Of a stretch of DNA of 54,443 nucleotides, positions 10,001-18,103 are shown one piece after another. Below the pieces are notes generated by a model, which was not told the DNA's origin, searched no databases, and was given only the letters and a program-made list of their open reading frames with translations. The stretch spans positions 1 through 54,443 of the forward strand of contig CAZBJH010000008.1 in NCBI GenBank assembly GCA_964492185.1, written 5' to 3'. This stretch comes from JAFGSZ01 sp964492185. Lineage in GTDB: Bacteria > Bacteroidota > Bacteroidia > Bacteroidales > UBA10428. The translations under genes and the position numbers were made by a program. Position 1 is the stretch's first letter. Each line of letters starts with the position of its first letter.

Positions 10001-11383
10001 GTTGATGAGCTTGGTAATAAGATAGATATTGTGATTGGACGGTTGGCAGAATTACGGATAATTGATAAAAACACCGGTATTACACTTACAACTCATAATA
10101 TTCCTTATGGCGCCAGGTTATATGTTAAACCGGGTGCTGAAATCAAAAAAGGACAGTTGATATGCGAGTGGGATCCTTATAATGCCGTGATCATATCCGA
10201 GTCGGCGGGTAAGGTGGCTTTCGAACATCTGATAGACGGGGTAACCTATAAGGAAGAATCTGATGAACAGACCGGATTCCGGGAAAAAGTGATCATCGAA
10301 ACACGTGATAAGACCAAAAATCCCGGCATTAAGATACTTTCGGATAAGGGAGATGTGTTGAAGTCCTATAACCTTCCCGTGGGTGCTCATATTACTGTTG
10401 AAGAAGGTGATATGATGAATACCGGGGATATCCTTGTGAAGATACCAAGAGCAGTTGGGAAATCGGGTGATATAACAGGTGGCTTGCCCAGGGTGACCGA
10501 GCTGTTTGAGGCGAGAAATCCTTCCAATCCGGCAGTTGTGTCCGAGATTGACGGTGAAGTCGCATTTGGTAAGGTAAAACGGGGGAACCGTGAAATCATC
10601 ATAACTTCCAAGTCAGGACAGGTTAAAAAATATCTGGTACCATTGTCAAAACAGATCCTGGTGCAGGAAAATGATTACGTGAAAGCAGGCATCCCGTTAT
10701 CAGACGGAGCTATTACACCCGCTGATATTCTTGCTATTAAAGGACCTACAAAAGTGCAGGAATATATAGTTAATGAAGTGCAGGAGGTTTACCGGCTTCA
10801 GGGTGTGAAAATTAATGACAAGCATTTTGAGGTAATTGTCCGGCAAATGATGCGCAAGGTTGATATAGTTGACCCGGGCGATACCAAATTTCTTGAAAAA
10901 CAAGTTGTTGATAAGTGGGAATTCATGGACGAGAATGATTGGATCTACGGTAAAAAAGTTGTTATTGATGCCGGTGATTCACAAAACCTGAAACCGGGTC
11001 AGATAATTACTGCCCGTAAGCTGAGGGATGAAAACTCGATGCTGAAACGCCGCGATAATAAACCGGTTGAAGCAAGGGATGCTGTTCCTGCAACCTCAAG
11101 TCAGGTGTTGCAGGGGATCACGAAAGCAGCCCTGCAAACAAAAAGTTTCATGTCAGCTGCATCCTTCCAGGAGACAACCAAGGTGCTTAATGAAGCAGCT
11201 ATATTCGGTAAGGTTGATCATCTTCAGGGATTGAAGGAGAATGTGATTGTTGGTCATTTAATTCCGGCGGGAACAGGTGCAAGGGAATATCAGAAGCTTG
11301 TTGTGGGTTCGAAGGAAGAATATGAACAACTTACAGAAGATAAAACAGAAGATGCCGAGGCTGTGCATCAGGATAGTCAATAG
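7079..11383 (+). CDS. rpoC: DNA-directed RNA polymerase subunit beta-prime
   Basis: This catalytic subunit carries the active-site magnesium. The 1434-residue product has the N-terminal zinc ribbon (CHCGKY then CDRCG), the NADFDGDQMAVH motif with the three metal-binding aspartates D472, D474 and D476, the trigger-loop region, and a second cysteine cluster (LTCESKKGVCAKCYG) past residue 880. The acidic tail ending EDAEAVHQDSQ is not conserved in general. It ends two bases before the DUF3467 gene, so the two are clearly co-transcribed. Confidence 0.97.
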   Translation: MSFRKDTKVKSSFSKISIGLASPEEILERSSGEVLKPETINYRTYKPERDGLFCERIFGPVKDYECHCGKYKRIRYKGIVCDRCGVEVTEKKVRRERMGHISLVVPVAHIWYFKSLPNKIGYLLGLPTKKLDSIIYYERYVVINPGVKEADRVKYLDFLTEEEYLDIMDTLPKENQYLDDSDPNKFIADMGADALYKLLERLDLDELSYSLRHKANTETSQQRKNEALKRLQVVEAFRASKGINRPEWMIVKVVPVIPPELRPLVPLDGGRFATSDLNDLYRRVIIRNNRLKRLIEIKAPEVILRNEKRMLQESVDSLFDNSRKSNAVKTDANRPLKSLSDSLKGKQGRFRQNLLGKRVDYSARSVIVVGPELELHECGIPKDMAAELYKPFIIRKLIERGIVKTVKSAKKIVDRKDPVVWDILENVLRGHPVLLNRAPTLHRLGIQAFQPKLIEGKAIQLHPLVCTAFNADFDGDQMAVHLPLGNAAILEAQILMLASHNILNPANGAPISVPSQDMVLGLYYITKARKSIKEAPVKGEGFTFYSPEEVNIAYNEKKIDMHAIIKVRIDNYPEEGKLTREVIETTVGRVIFNEFVPNEVGFINELLTKKSLRDIIGRVLKVSGTAKTAYFLDAIKNLGYQMAFRGGLSFNLDDVIIPVEKQTLVDDGYSQVDDVLNNYNMGFITNNERYNQIIDIWTHTNARLTQTLMDRLSSDKQGFNPVYMMLDSGARGSKEQIRQLSGMRGLMAKPQKSGSIGSEIIENPILSNFKEGLSVLEYFISTHGARKGLADTALKTADAGYLTRRLVDVSQDVIISESDCGTLRGLVATAIKNGEDIVESLYERILGRTAVHNVYNPITGKLIVNSGEEITEDVARVIEESPIEQVEIRSVLTCESKKGVCAKCYGRNLATGGMVKMGESVGVIAAQSIGEPGTQLTLRTFHVGGTASNITSESTITTKYDGIAEIDELRTVEKVDELGNKIDIVIGRLAELRIIDKNTGITLTTHNIPYGARLYVKPGAEIKKGQLICEWDPYNAVIISESAGKVAFEHLIDGVTYKEESDEQTGFREKVIIETRDKTKNPGIKILSDKGDVLKSYNLPVGAHITVEEGDMMNTGDILVKIPRAVGKSGDITGGLPRVTELFEARNPSNPAVVSEIDGEVAFGKVKRGNREIIITSKSGQVKKYLVPLSKQILVQENDYVKAGIPLSDGAITPADILAIKGPTKVQEYIVNEVQEVYRLQGVKINDKHFEVIVRQMMRKVDIVDPGDTKFLEKQVVDKWEFMDENDWIYGKKVVIDAGDSQNLKPGQIITARKLRDENSMLKRRDNKPVEARDAVPATSSQVLQGITKAALQTKSFMSAASFQETTKVLNEAAIFGKVDHLQGLKENVIVGHLIPAGTGAREYQKLVVGSKEEYEQLTEDKTEDAEAVHQDSQ

Positions 11384-11385
11384 TT

Positions 11386-11709
11386 ATGGAAGATAATAAA
11401 AAGAAAAATCAGATTAATATTGAGCTGAAAGAAGAGGTTGCGCAGGGTACTTATTCCAACCTTGCCATAATTACTCACTCATCATCCGAGTTTGTTCTGG
11501 ATTTTATTAGAGTAATGCCGGGGATTCCCAAGGCTGAGGTTAAATCAAGGGTAATCTTGACGCCGGAACATGCAAAACGTTTGTTAAAGGCCCTTCAGGA
11601 TAATGTGAGTAAATTTGAATCGATACACGGGCCAATTAAGGATGTTGACAGCAAAGGCGGCCCCGGGAGCATACCAATGAATTTCGGGGGGCCGACTGCA
11701 CAGGCCTGA
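11386..11709 (+). CDS. DUF3467 family protein
   Basis: A 107-residue protein of the DUF3467 family, which in Bacteroidota is repeatedly found directly behind rpoC. Visible features are a charged N-terminus, a core around AQGTYSNLAIITHSSSEFVLDF, the segment VILTPEHAKRLLKALQDNV, and a glycine/proline-rich tail. There is no signal peptide or membrane segment. The two-base gap to rpoC and the strong terminator just after it make it the last gene of the operon. Its molecular function is not known to me; linkage suggests a role near transcription or ribosome assembly, but that is inference. Confidence 0.85.
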   Translation: MEDNKKKNQINIELKEEVAQGTYSNLAIITHSSSEFVLDFIRVMPGIPKAEVKSRVILTPEHAKRLLKALQDNVSKFESIHGPIKDVDSKGGPGSIPMNFGGPTAQA

Positions 11710-11720
11710 TAAGAATAGAA

Positions 11721-11758
11721 AAAAAAGAGCTTCATCTTCAGATGAAGCTCTTTTTTTT
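11721..11758 (+). terminator. Rho-independent terminator of the rpoBC operon
   Basis: A perfect 11-bp stem (11727-11737 with 11740-11750) closes on a two-base spacer, or equivalently a short tetraloop. It is followed by eight T residues and preceded by an A run, so it could work in both directions. It lies 11 bases after the DUF3467 stop. Confidence 0.93.
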
Positions 11759-11805
11759 ATACAGGTATGCTGCTTTGCTGATTCGGAAAATATAGAAACC
11801 GGAGC

Positions 11806-11835
11806 TTGATCAAAAATGAATTTATTATATCTTTG
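11806..11835 (+). promoter_or_regulatory. Bacteroidota-type promoter upstream of etfB
   Basis: TTG at 11806-11808 and TATCTTTG at 11828-11835 are separated by 19 bases. This fits the Bacteroidota primary-sigma consensus (TTG at -33, TAnnTTTG at -7). It lies downstream of the rpoBC terminator and 37 bases before the etfB start. No transcript data are available to confirm it. Confidence 0.5.
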
Positions 11836-11872
11836 TCACTTATTTTTTTCAGAAAGTTGAAAAGTATTCATT

Positions 11873-12748
11873 ATGAAGAAATTTAAAATTGTTGTACTTG
11901 CAAAACAGGTTCCCGATACACGTAACGTGGGGAAAGATGCCATGAAAGCAGATGGAACGGTGAACCGGGCTGCATTGCCGGCAATATTCAACCCTGAAGA
12001 CCTTAACGCACTGGAACAGGCGCTGGAGATCAAGGATATGTATCCAGGATCAAAAGTTATAATTCTTACTATGGGTCCGGGACGTGCAGCTGAGATCATC
12101 CGGGAAGGGCTTTACCGGGGTGCTGATACCGGTTATTTATTAACAGACCGGGCTTTTGCCGGAGCCGATACTCTGGCTACTTCATACGCGCTTGCCTGTG
12201 CAATTCGTAAAATAAAGGATTTTGACCTGATTTTTGCAGGGCGTCAGGCAATAGACGGGGACACTGCCCAGGTTGGTCCCCAGGTAGCTGAAAAGCTGGG
12301 ATTACCACAAATAACTTACGCGGAGGAAATTATTGATATATCCGAAAATAGTATAATAATTAAAAGGAGACTTGAAAGAGGAGTAGAGCAGGTTGAGTCC
12401 TCCTTACCGGCCGTTTTTACTGTTAATAGTTCAGCTACCGAATGCCGCCCGAGGAATACAAAGCTGATCATGAAATTCAAGCATGCCACAACAATTACAG
12501 AACGTCAGGATACCTCAGAAGATTATATAAATCTGTACAATGAACGTCCTTACCTGAATATTGAAGAATGGAGTGTTAATGATATAGATACTGATGTGAA
12601 GCAACTCGGGTTATCGGGTTCCCCCACGAAAGTTAAGAAGATAGAGAATATTGTTTTTCAGGCTAAAGAATCAAAGCTTATTCAGGGTACTGATGCTGAG
12701 ATCAATTCGCTTATGAAAGAACTTATTGATAATCATACCCTTGGGTAA
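11873..12748 (+). CDS. etfB: Electron transfer flavoprotein subunit beta
   Basis: ETF-beta binds AMP (or a second FAD in bifurcating forms) and, with EtfA, accepts electrons from acyl-CoA dehydrogenases. The 291-residue protein begins with the family pattern KIVVLAKQVPDTRNV. It contains DLIFAGRQAIDGDTAQVGPQ near residue 120 and the ETF-beta signature region around VNSSATECRPRNTKLIMKFK. It starts a three-gene set with etfA (72 bases on) and an acyl-CoA dehydrogenase, which supports a role in fatty-acid or amino-acid derived acyl-CoA oxidation. I cannot tell from sequence alone whether it bifurcates electrons. Confidence 0.93.
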   Translation: MKKFKIVVLAKQVPDTRNVGKDAMKADGTVNRAALPAIFNPEDLNALEQALEIKDMYPGSKVIILTMGPGRAAEIIREGLYRGADTGYLLTDRAFAGADTLATSYALACAIRKIKDFDLIFAGRQAIDGDTAQVGPQVAEKLGLPQITYAEEIIDISENSIIIKRRLERGVEQVESSLPAVFTVNSSATECRPRNTKLIMKFKHATTITERQDTSEDYINLYNERPYLNIEEWSVNDIDTDVKQLGLSGSPTKVKKIENIVFQAKESKLIQGTDAEINSLMKELIDNHTLG

Positions 12749-12820
12749 TTCATTACTGAGCTTCATTATTTAACTAAAAAATCAATAAATCAAATCGCTG
12801 TTTAATTACATAATAATCAA

Positions 12821-13840
12821 ATGAGCAATATATTTGTGATCTGCGAAATGGAAAACGGCAAAGCAGTCGATGTAAGTCTTGAATTAATGACAAAAGGGCG
12901 CGGCCTGGCCAATGAACTCGGATGTGATCTGGAGGCGCTTGTTATCGGTCACGATCTGAAAGGAATTGAGGAACAACTGTACCTGTATGGAGCCGATACA
13001 GTATGGATTGCTGATGATACCCGTCTTGATCCATATATTACTTTGCCTTTTACTTCCATTATTGTTAAATTGTTTCAGGAACAAAAGCCCCAGATTGTTT
13101 TACTGGGAGCAACCAGCCTTGGCCGGGATCTTGGTCCCCGTGTTTCTTCAGCATTGAAAAGCGGTCTTACTGCCGATTGTACCAGCCTTGAAATTGGCGG
13201 ACATCAGGATAAAAAAAATAATAAAACTTATGACAAGCTATTGTATCAGATCAGGCCGGCTTTTGGCGGTAATATTATTGCTACCATTATTAATCCCGAT
13301 CGCCGGCCTCAAATGGCGACGGTTCGTGAAGGGGTAATGAAAAAAGAGATATATAAGGATACACATAAGGGAACGCTTAAGCGAATAGATGTGGAGGAAT
13401 ACTTTAATAATGGAGATTTTGTTGTTAAAGTGATCGAACGCCACATGGAGGAGTCAAAGGTAAATGTTAAGAATGCTTCTGTGGTCATATCAGGTGGCTA
13501 TGGTGTCGGATCAAAGGCAGGTTTCGATATTCTTTATCAACTGGCCGATGTAATAGGGGCCGAAGTTGGTGCTTCGAGAGCTGCAGTTGACGCAGGTTTT
13601 GCCGAGCATGACAGGCAAATTGGCCAGACCGGTGTAACTGTGCGTCCCAAATTGTATATTGCATGCGGTATTTCAGGTCAGGTACAACATATAGCAGGAA
13701 TGCAGGACTCGGCGATGATAATCTCGGTAAATAATGATCCGTATGCCCCGATCAATAAAATTGCAGATTATGTTATTACCGATGACCTTGAGGTGGTTAT
13801 CCCGAAAATGATCAGCTATTATAAACAAAATACCAAATAG
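12821..13840 (+). CDS. etfA: Electron transfer flavoprotein subunit alpha
   Basis: ETF-alpha carries the FAD that shuttles electrons between dehydrogenases and the quinone pool. The 339-residue product has an N-terminal alpha/beta domain and the C-terminal FAD-binding domain. The latter shows GASRAAVDAGF, the QIGQTGVTVRPKLYIACGIS segment, and SVNNDPYAPINKIADY near the end. It follows etfB and precedes the acyl-CoA dehydrogenase, a standard Bacteroidota arrangement. Its TAG stop overlaps a short sequence, GGGTCTGTCAATAAATCC, that resembles the dispersed repeat ends described elsewhere in this window. Confidence 0.94.
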   Translation: MSNIFVICEMENGKAVDVSLELMTKGRGLANELGCDLEALVIGHDLKGIEEQLYLYGADTVWIADDTRLDPYITLPFTSIIVKLFQEQKPQIVLLGATSLGRDLGPRVSSALKSGLTADCTSLEIGGHQDKKNNKTYDKLLYQIRPAFGGNIIATIINPDRRPQMATVREGVMKKEIYKDTHKGTLKRIDVEEYFNNGDFVVKVIERHMEESKVNVKNASVVISGGYGVGSKAGFDILYQLADVIGAEVGASRAAVDAGFAEHDRQIGQTGVTVRPKLYIACGISGQVQHIAGMQDSAMIISVNNDPYAPINKIADYVITDDLEVVIPKMISYYKQNTK

Positions 13841-13857
13841 GGTCTGTCAATAAATCC
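13840..13857 (-). repeat. Short sequence resembling dispersed repeat ends
   Basis: GGGTCTGTCAATAAATCC begins within the etfA stop codon. On the other strand it resembles 37986-38005 (GTTTATTGACAGGCTCT core) and 17766-17785. The match is short and may be chance, but three such sites occur in gene gaps of one window. Confidence 0.3.
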
Positions 13858-13908
13858 GAAATCTGATAATTTTAATTATTCAGTATTATTCCTAATAAAC
13901 ACAAAACG

Positions 13909-15615
13909 ATGGCTAATTTTTTTACTGATAATCCGGAACTGAAATTTCACCTCACACATCCCTTAATGAAAAAGATTGTGGCATTGAAGGAAAGGAATTT
14001 CGCTGATAAGGATAAATTTGATTATGCACCCCTGGACTTTGAGGATGCCATGGACAGTTATGAAAAAGTACTGGAGATCGTTGGCGAGATATCTTCTGAT
14101 ATCATTGCTCCCAATGCTGAAAGCGTGGATGATGAAGGCCCGCTGTTGAAAGATCATCATGTTGAGTATGCCAGGGGTACCGGCGAAAATCTCGATGCCC
14201 TGGTAAAAGCAGGACTGATGGGAATAACGCTTCCCCGTAAATATGAAGGTTTGAATTTTCCAATTGTTCCGTATACAATGGCTGCCGACATTGTTTCAAG
14301 GGCTGATGCCGGTTTTGTAAACATATGGGGATTACAGGATTGCGCGGAAACCATACATGAATTTGCATCAGAGGAGCAGAAAGAAAAATACCTTCCCCGT
14401 ATTTCACGTGGTGAGACAGCGGCTATGGATCTTACCGAACCGGATGCCGGATCAGACCTTCAGGCTGTACAGCTTAAGGCCACTTATAATGAGGAAGAAG
14501 ATCAATGGTATCTTAATGGGGTTAAGAGGTTTATTACTAATGGGGACGGAGACATATCACTTATACTCGCACGTTCTGAACCCGGGACAACTGATGGGAG
14601 AGGACTATCTATGTTTATTTATAATAAGAAAAGTAATGCAGTTAAAGTCAGACGTATTGAGCATAAGCTAGGAATTATAGGGTCGCCTACCTGTGAGCTT
14701 GTATTTAAAAATGCACCTGTTGAGCTGGTCGGTCAGCGAAGGCTTGGTCTTATTAAGTATGTTATGTCACTGATGAATGGTGCGCGACTGGGTATTGCTG
14801 CCCAATCTGTTGGTATTGCCGAGGCGGCTTATCGTGAAGCTGTTGAATATGCTCATGAACGGCAACAGTTTGGAAAGACCATAATAAAGTTTCCGGCTGT
14901 CTATGAAATGATCGCAAAAATGAAAGCAAAGCTTGATGCAAGCCGTTCATTGTTGTATGAAACTTCACGGTTTGTTGATATTTACAAAGCCTATATGTAT
15001 ATTTCCGGGGAGCGTACCCTGGAAAAGGAAGAACGTGCAGAAATGAAAAAGTATCAAAGGCTGGCCGATTTTTACACTCCCCTGATAAAGGGTATGGCAT
15101 CCGAATATTGTAACCAGATCGCTTATGATGCCCTTCAGGTACATGGCGGATCGGGTTTCATGAAAGATTATCCTATTGAACGTATCTATCGTGATGCCAG
15201 GATCACTTCCATTTATGAGGGCACAACACAATTGCAGGTAGTAGCTGCAATTCGTGGTGTTACTACCGGGGCATTTATGAATCAGATCAGGGAGTATGAA
15301 TCTGCTGAGATCAAGCCTGAATTGAATACATACAGAAGGGTGTTAACGGGCATGACTGAAGAATATGAAAGAGCTGTTAATAAAGTAATACAGACCAATG
15401 AAAGTGAATTCACGGATTTCCATGCCCGCAGGCTGGTCGAGATGGCTGGTAATATTATTATGGGATATTTGCTCGTGCTTGATACCAATCGGGATCATTA
15501 CTACTGGAAATCACTTGAGGTATTTTTAAAAATTGCACGTCCTCTCAATAAAGCTGATGCTGAATTTATCCGGTTATCCGGTATAAATGATCTTGGGAAG
15601 TTCAAAATCGAATAG
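13909..15615 (+). CDS. Acyl-CoA dehydrogenase family protein
   Basis: This FAD-dependent dehydrogenase introduces the 2,3 double bond into acyl-CoA and passes electrons to EtfAB, encoded just upstream. The 568-residue protein has the ACAD N-terminal helical domain, the middle beta domain (AAMDLTEPDAGSD near residue 170), and the C-terminal domain with AHERQQFGKTI. It also has DYPIERIYRDARITSIYEGTTQ, in which E437 is in the position of the usual catalytic glutamate. It is about 180 residues longer than classic short-chain enzymes; the extra C-terminal part (past residue 450) is typical of FadE-like Bacteroidota homologues. Chain-length specificity cannot be read from the sequence. Confidence 0.92.
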   Translation: MANFFTDNPELKFHLTHPLMKKIVALKERNFADKDKFDYAPLDFEDAMDSYEKVLEIVGEISSDIIAPNAESVDDEGPLLKDHHVEYARGTGENLDALVKAGLMGITLPRKYEGLNFPIVPYTMAADIVSRADAGFVNIWGLQDCAETIHEFASEEQKEKYLPRISRGETAAMDLTEPDAGSDLQAVQLKATYNEEEDQWYLNGVKRFITNGDGDISLILARSEPGTTDGRGLSMFIYNKKSNAVKVRRIEHKLGIIGSPTCELVFKNAPVELVGQRRLGLIKYVMSLMNGARLGIAAQSVGIAEAAYREAVEYAHERQQFGKTIIKFPAVYEMIAKMKAKLDASRSLLYETSRFVDIYKAYMYISGERTLEKEERAEMKKYQRLADFYTPLIKGMASEYCNQIAYDALQVHGGSGFMKDYPIERIYRDARITSIYEGTTQLQVVAAIRGVTTGAFMNQIREYESAEIKPELNTYRRVLTGMTEEYERAVNKVIQTNESEFTDFHARRLVEMAGNIIMGYLLVLDTNRDHYYWKSLEVFLKIARPLNKADAEFIRLSGINDLGKFKIE

Positions 15616-15836
15616 AATTACTGATACATATTTTATTCAGGCAAGTAGTCTGATATATATTTCCCCGGGACATAGTATGATGGGTTCATTCGATGCACTT
15701 GAGCCGAATCGCCTATTTGCAATCTCACGGTTATCTTCGCTGATAAATGAATATCTTTCATTCATCAAAAATGAAAACCGGATTGAGGTATAAATATTAT
15801 TTTTATAGCAGAAAGTACAAAAAAGACAAATAAATT

Positions 15837-16286
15837 ATGCGAGATCTGATCAGAAGAACAATATCCATCATACGCGAAAAGGTAAATAATAATCTGGAAG
15901 CAATACGTCAGAACCAGTTAAAGATCAGGGAGATGTCGAAAGGCGGGGTTGACGGGCAATTAAACAGTGATTTTGAAAAACATAGTGAACTGAACAGGCT
16001 TCTTACAGCAGAAAATAACGATTTGTTAAAGGTTCAGAATATTCTTGTTGATTTCTATGAAAAGTATAAAAATACTGTTATCCTGAATGATGATGAACCT
16101 ATTGTGGATATTTATTCCATTGCTGATCAGGATGAGATCTTTGAGCTTACCGTAAAGGAAATAATAAAATTCGATGATAAACATCCTTATTTCAATGACC
16201 GGAATTTTTATGATCGTTTAATAGAGCATTACACTTACAGAGAAGAATATGAAAAGTGCGATGAACTAAAAAACAGGTTGAAATAA
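15837..16286 (+). CDS. Hypothetical protein with coiled-coil and UVR-like C-terminus
   Basis: A 149-residue soluble protein I do not recognise as a named family. The N-terminal half (residues 1-75) is strongly helical with heptad-like spacing, so a coiled coil is likely. The last 20 residues (REEYEKCDELKNRLK) resemble a degenerate UVR motif of the kind found in UvrB, UvrC and McsA, in which a short helical hairpin mediates protein contacts. It follows the acyl-CoA dehydrogenase by 221 bases and converges with the downstream minus-strand gene with only 14 bases between them. Coding bias and lack of internal stops support a real gene. Confidence 0.7.
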   Translation: MRDLIRRTISIIREKVNNNLEAIRQNQLKIREMSKGGVDGQLNSDFEKHSELNRLLTAENNDLLKVQNILVDFYEKYKNTVILNDDEPIVDIYSIADQDEIFELTVKEIIKFDDKHPYFNDRNFYDRLIEHYTYREEYEKCDELKNRLK

Positions 16287-16300
16287 ATCAGTAAACTATC

Positions 16301-17707
16301 CTAACGAAATTTCAACTTAAATGCAGCAAAAAGACTCATTCTAATCAGCAGCCATCCGTGTTTAAACCGGCTGATCTGGGTACTTCCGTATTTCCTTTCC
16401 CGGTAGCGGACAATTACTTCTGTTATTTTCAGATTAAGCTTAGAGGCACCGAATAATAAGTCAAAATCCCCAAAAGGATCAAAATCACCGAAATAGTGCC
16501 GGTTCACTTTGATTTTCAGATAGTCTTCCCGATAAAAAACTTTTGTTCCGCATAAGGTATCTTTTAACCTTTGCCCCAGTATATATGAAAAAAACCATCC
16601 GAAAAATTTATTGCCTGCCAAATTTAAAAACCGCATGGCTTGTTTTTCCATTGGGTATACCAGTCTGCACCCGTTAATAAATTCACCTTTGTTGTTTGAT
16701 AATGCAAGGTAAAACTTTGTCATATCTTCCGGTGGTGTTGTCAGATCAGCATCCAGGATCATCAAAATATCACCTGTAGCTTTCTCAAATCCTTCGCGTA
16801 CGGCATTTCCCTTACCCTTTCCCGTTTGTTTCATCACTACAATATCCCTGTCAGTATATTTTTCTTTCACGCGCAGCATTTCTTCCCATGTACCATCGGA
16901 TGAATTACCTTCAACGAAAATAAACTGTTGAGACTTACCAAAAACAGGTGTCTTCAGTATAGCGTTTTCAATATTTCCTTTTTCGTTTCGTGCAGGAACA
17001 ATTATGGAAACAGAGTATTTCTTTGAGCCGGCTGTTACCGGCCGTGCAGTGATAAAATTGATAATATTCAAATGATTTACAAGAGGCAGGTTGCCCAGGA
17101 ATTTATTTAGTATAAAATGAAGTACGGGAATATACTTTGGGAACAATAATTTTCTTTCTACCTTGACAGTTTCATAATCTTCAAGATACAGAAGATTATT
17201 GATGTCAGATGTCGAAAGCCAGTTTTGGACCGGCTGCCGGGCTTTCAGATGCAAAAATTCACCAAAACGTAGTAGCGGTTCCCATGAGAAATTGTAATTT
17301 GTGATAATTATCCTGCTCTTATCATGAATGTTATTTTTAAGGCTGATCAGCATCTGCTGGATATCGTTGAGGTTATTCAGCAGATCCGACAGGATAACGT
17401 AATCAAATTTCCTTTCACTCTTAAAATATTCAGCATCATCACAGATAAAAAGAAGTTCAGGATATTTATTTTTTGCTATGTTGATCATTTCCGGTGAAAA
17501 GTCGATTCCCACCCCGATAGCGGGTTTCACGACAGCTAACAGGTCACCTGTCCCGCATCCCAATTCAAGAACATTACTGCCTTCAGGAATAACAAACTTA
17601 AGGTATTTTTCAATCGTTTTATGGTACAATCGGTTACGTTTTTTCCATTTATTTCGCCTGGGTGCAAGGGAATTATAATAGCGGACGGATTCTTCTTTTT
17701 GATGCAT
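16301..17707 (-). CDS. Fused class I SAM methyltransferase and family 2 glycosyltransferase
   Basis: A 468-residue two-domain protein. Residues 1-225 form a class I methyltransferase with the SAM-binding motif VLELGCGTGD (46-55), an acidic end of strand two at GIDFSPEM, and SDLLNNL as the motif-III region. Residues 232-468 form a GT2 (GT-A fold) glycosyltransferase with SIIVPARNE at the start, the DAD metal/nucleotide motif at 319-321, and a DFDLLF acceptor-side motif near 414. The C-terminal half resembles polyprenyl-phosphate sugar transferases (DPM1/dolichol-phosphate mannosyltransferase type) but lacks their membrane segments. The gene stands alone between convergent and divergent neighbours. 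Acceptor and methyl substrate are unknown. Confidence 0.85.
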   Translation of the reverse strand: MHQKEESVRYYNSLAPRRNKWKKRNRLYHKTIEKYLKFVIPEGSNVLELGCGTGDLLAVVKPAIGVGIDFSPEMINIAKNKYPELLFICDDAEYFKSERKFDYVILSDLLNNLNDIQQMLISLKNNIHDKSRIIITNYNFSWEPLLRFGEFLHLKARQPVQNWLSTSDINNLLYLEDYETVKVERKLLFPKYIPVLHFILNKFLGNLPLVNHLNIINFITARPVTAGSKKYSVSIIVPARNEKGNIENAILKTPVFGKSQQFIFVEGNSSDGTWEEMLRVKEKYTDRDIVVMKQTGKGKGNAVREGFEKATGDILMILDADLTTPPEDMTKFYLALSNNKGEFINGCRLVYPMEKQAMRFLNLAGNKFFGWFFSYILGQRLKDTLCGTKVFYREDYLKIKVNRHYFGDFDPFGDFDLLFGASKLNLKITEVIVRYRERKYGSTQISRFKHGWLLIRMSLFAAFKLKFR

Positions 17708-18103
17708 AATACACTTAAGTTATAGCTTATATTAAATAAAAATTTCATTTTACAAAAAAACACTTTAAGTTTATTGACAAACTCTAAATATAAGAACAAA
17801 ATGAAAAAAAGTAAGAAAATATGCAAAGATAGTACTGACCTTATTTATACAAATGATCGTTTTCTCAGAAAAAACCTGTCCCCGGTTTTATTATCTTCCA
17901 AGATTTGTCAGGCGGGACTTAATGAGGATGAACCGGCTGTATTTATATATTATGACTCTTACAAAGTGCACCAATTTCAGGGCATCTGCTTCGTTGCGAA
18001 AGCTTCGCGGTAGGTTACTACAGCTTCAGCTTCCGACGCCTTGCTTTTGCCCCAAACTTGACGCATGAATAATACAGATTAAGATCCTGTAATTCATAAA
18101 AAT
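17708..18103. other. Gene-free stretch upstream of the DUF2520 gene
   Basis: This 396-base gap separates divergent genes. It is AT-rich to about 17970, then GC-richer from 17980 to 18062, with a small perfect hairpin GCGAA-AGC-TTCGC at 17997-18009. A 28-base segment at 17761-17788 resembles one at 37981-38008. Open frames across it show no family resemblance and I do not call them genes. Confidence 0.5.
17761..17788 (+). repeat. 28-base sequence shared with 37981-38008
   Basis: The sequence matches 37981-38008 at 23 of 28 positions by eye, with the core AGTTTATTGACA identical. Both copies lie in gene gaps on the same strand. It may be an end of a decayed mobile element. Confidence 0.4.

Noticed and set aside
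9478..10611. Several antisense open frames of 70-130 codons opposite rpoC (and similar ones opposite rpoB)
   Set aside because: They mirror the codon structure of the strongly conserved sense genes and show no family resemblance.
15587..15793. 68-codon plus-strand frame after the acyl-CoA dehydrogenase
   Set aside because: It overlaps the end of the dehydrogenase, has no recognisable motif, and its composition is that of intergenic sequence.
17774..18068. Two overlapping short frames upstream of the DUF2520 gene
   Set aside because: Neither resembles a protein family and they overlap each other in different frames within a repeat-like patch.
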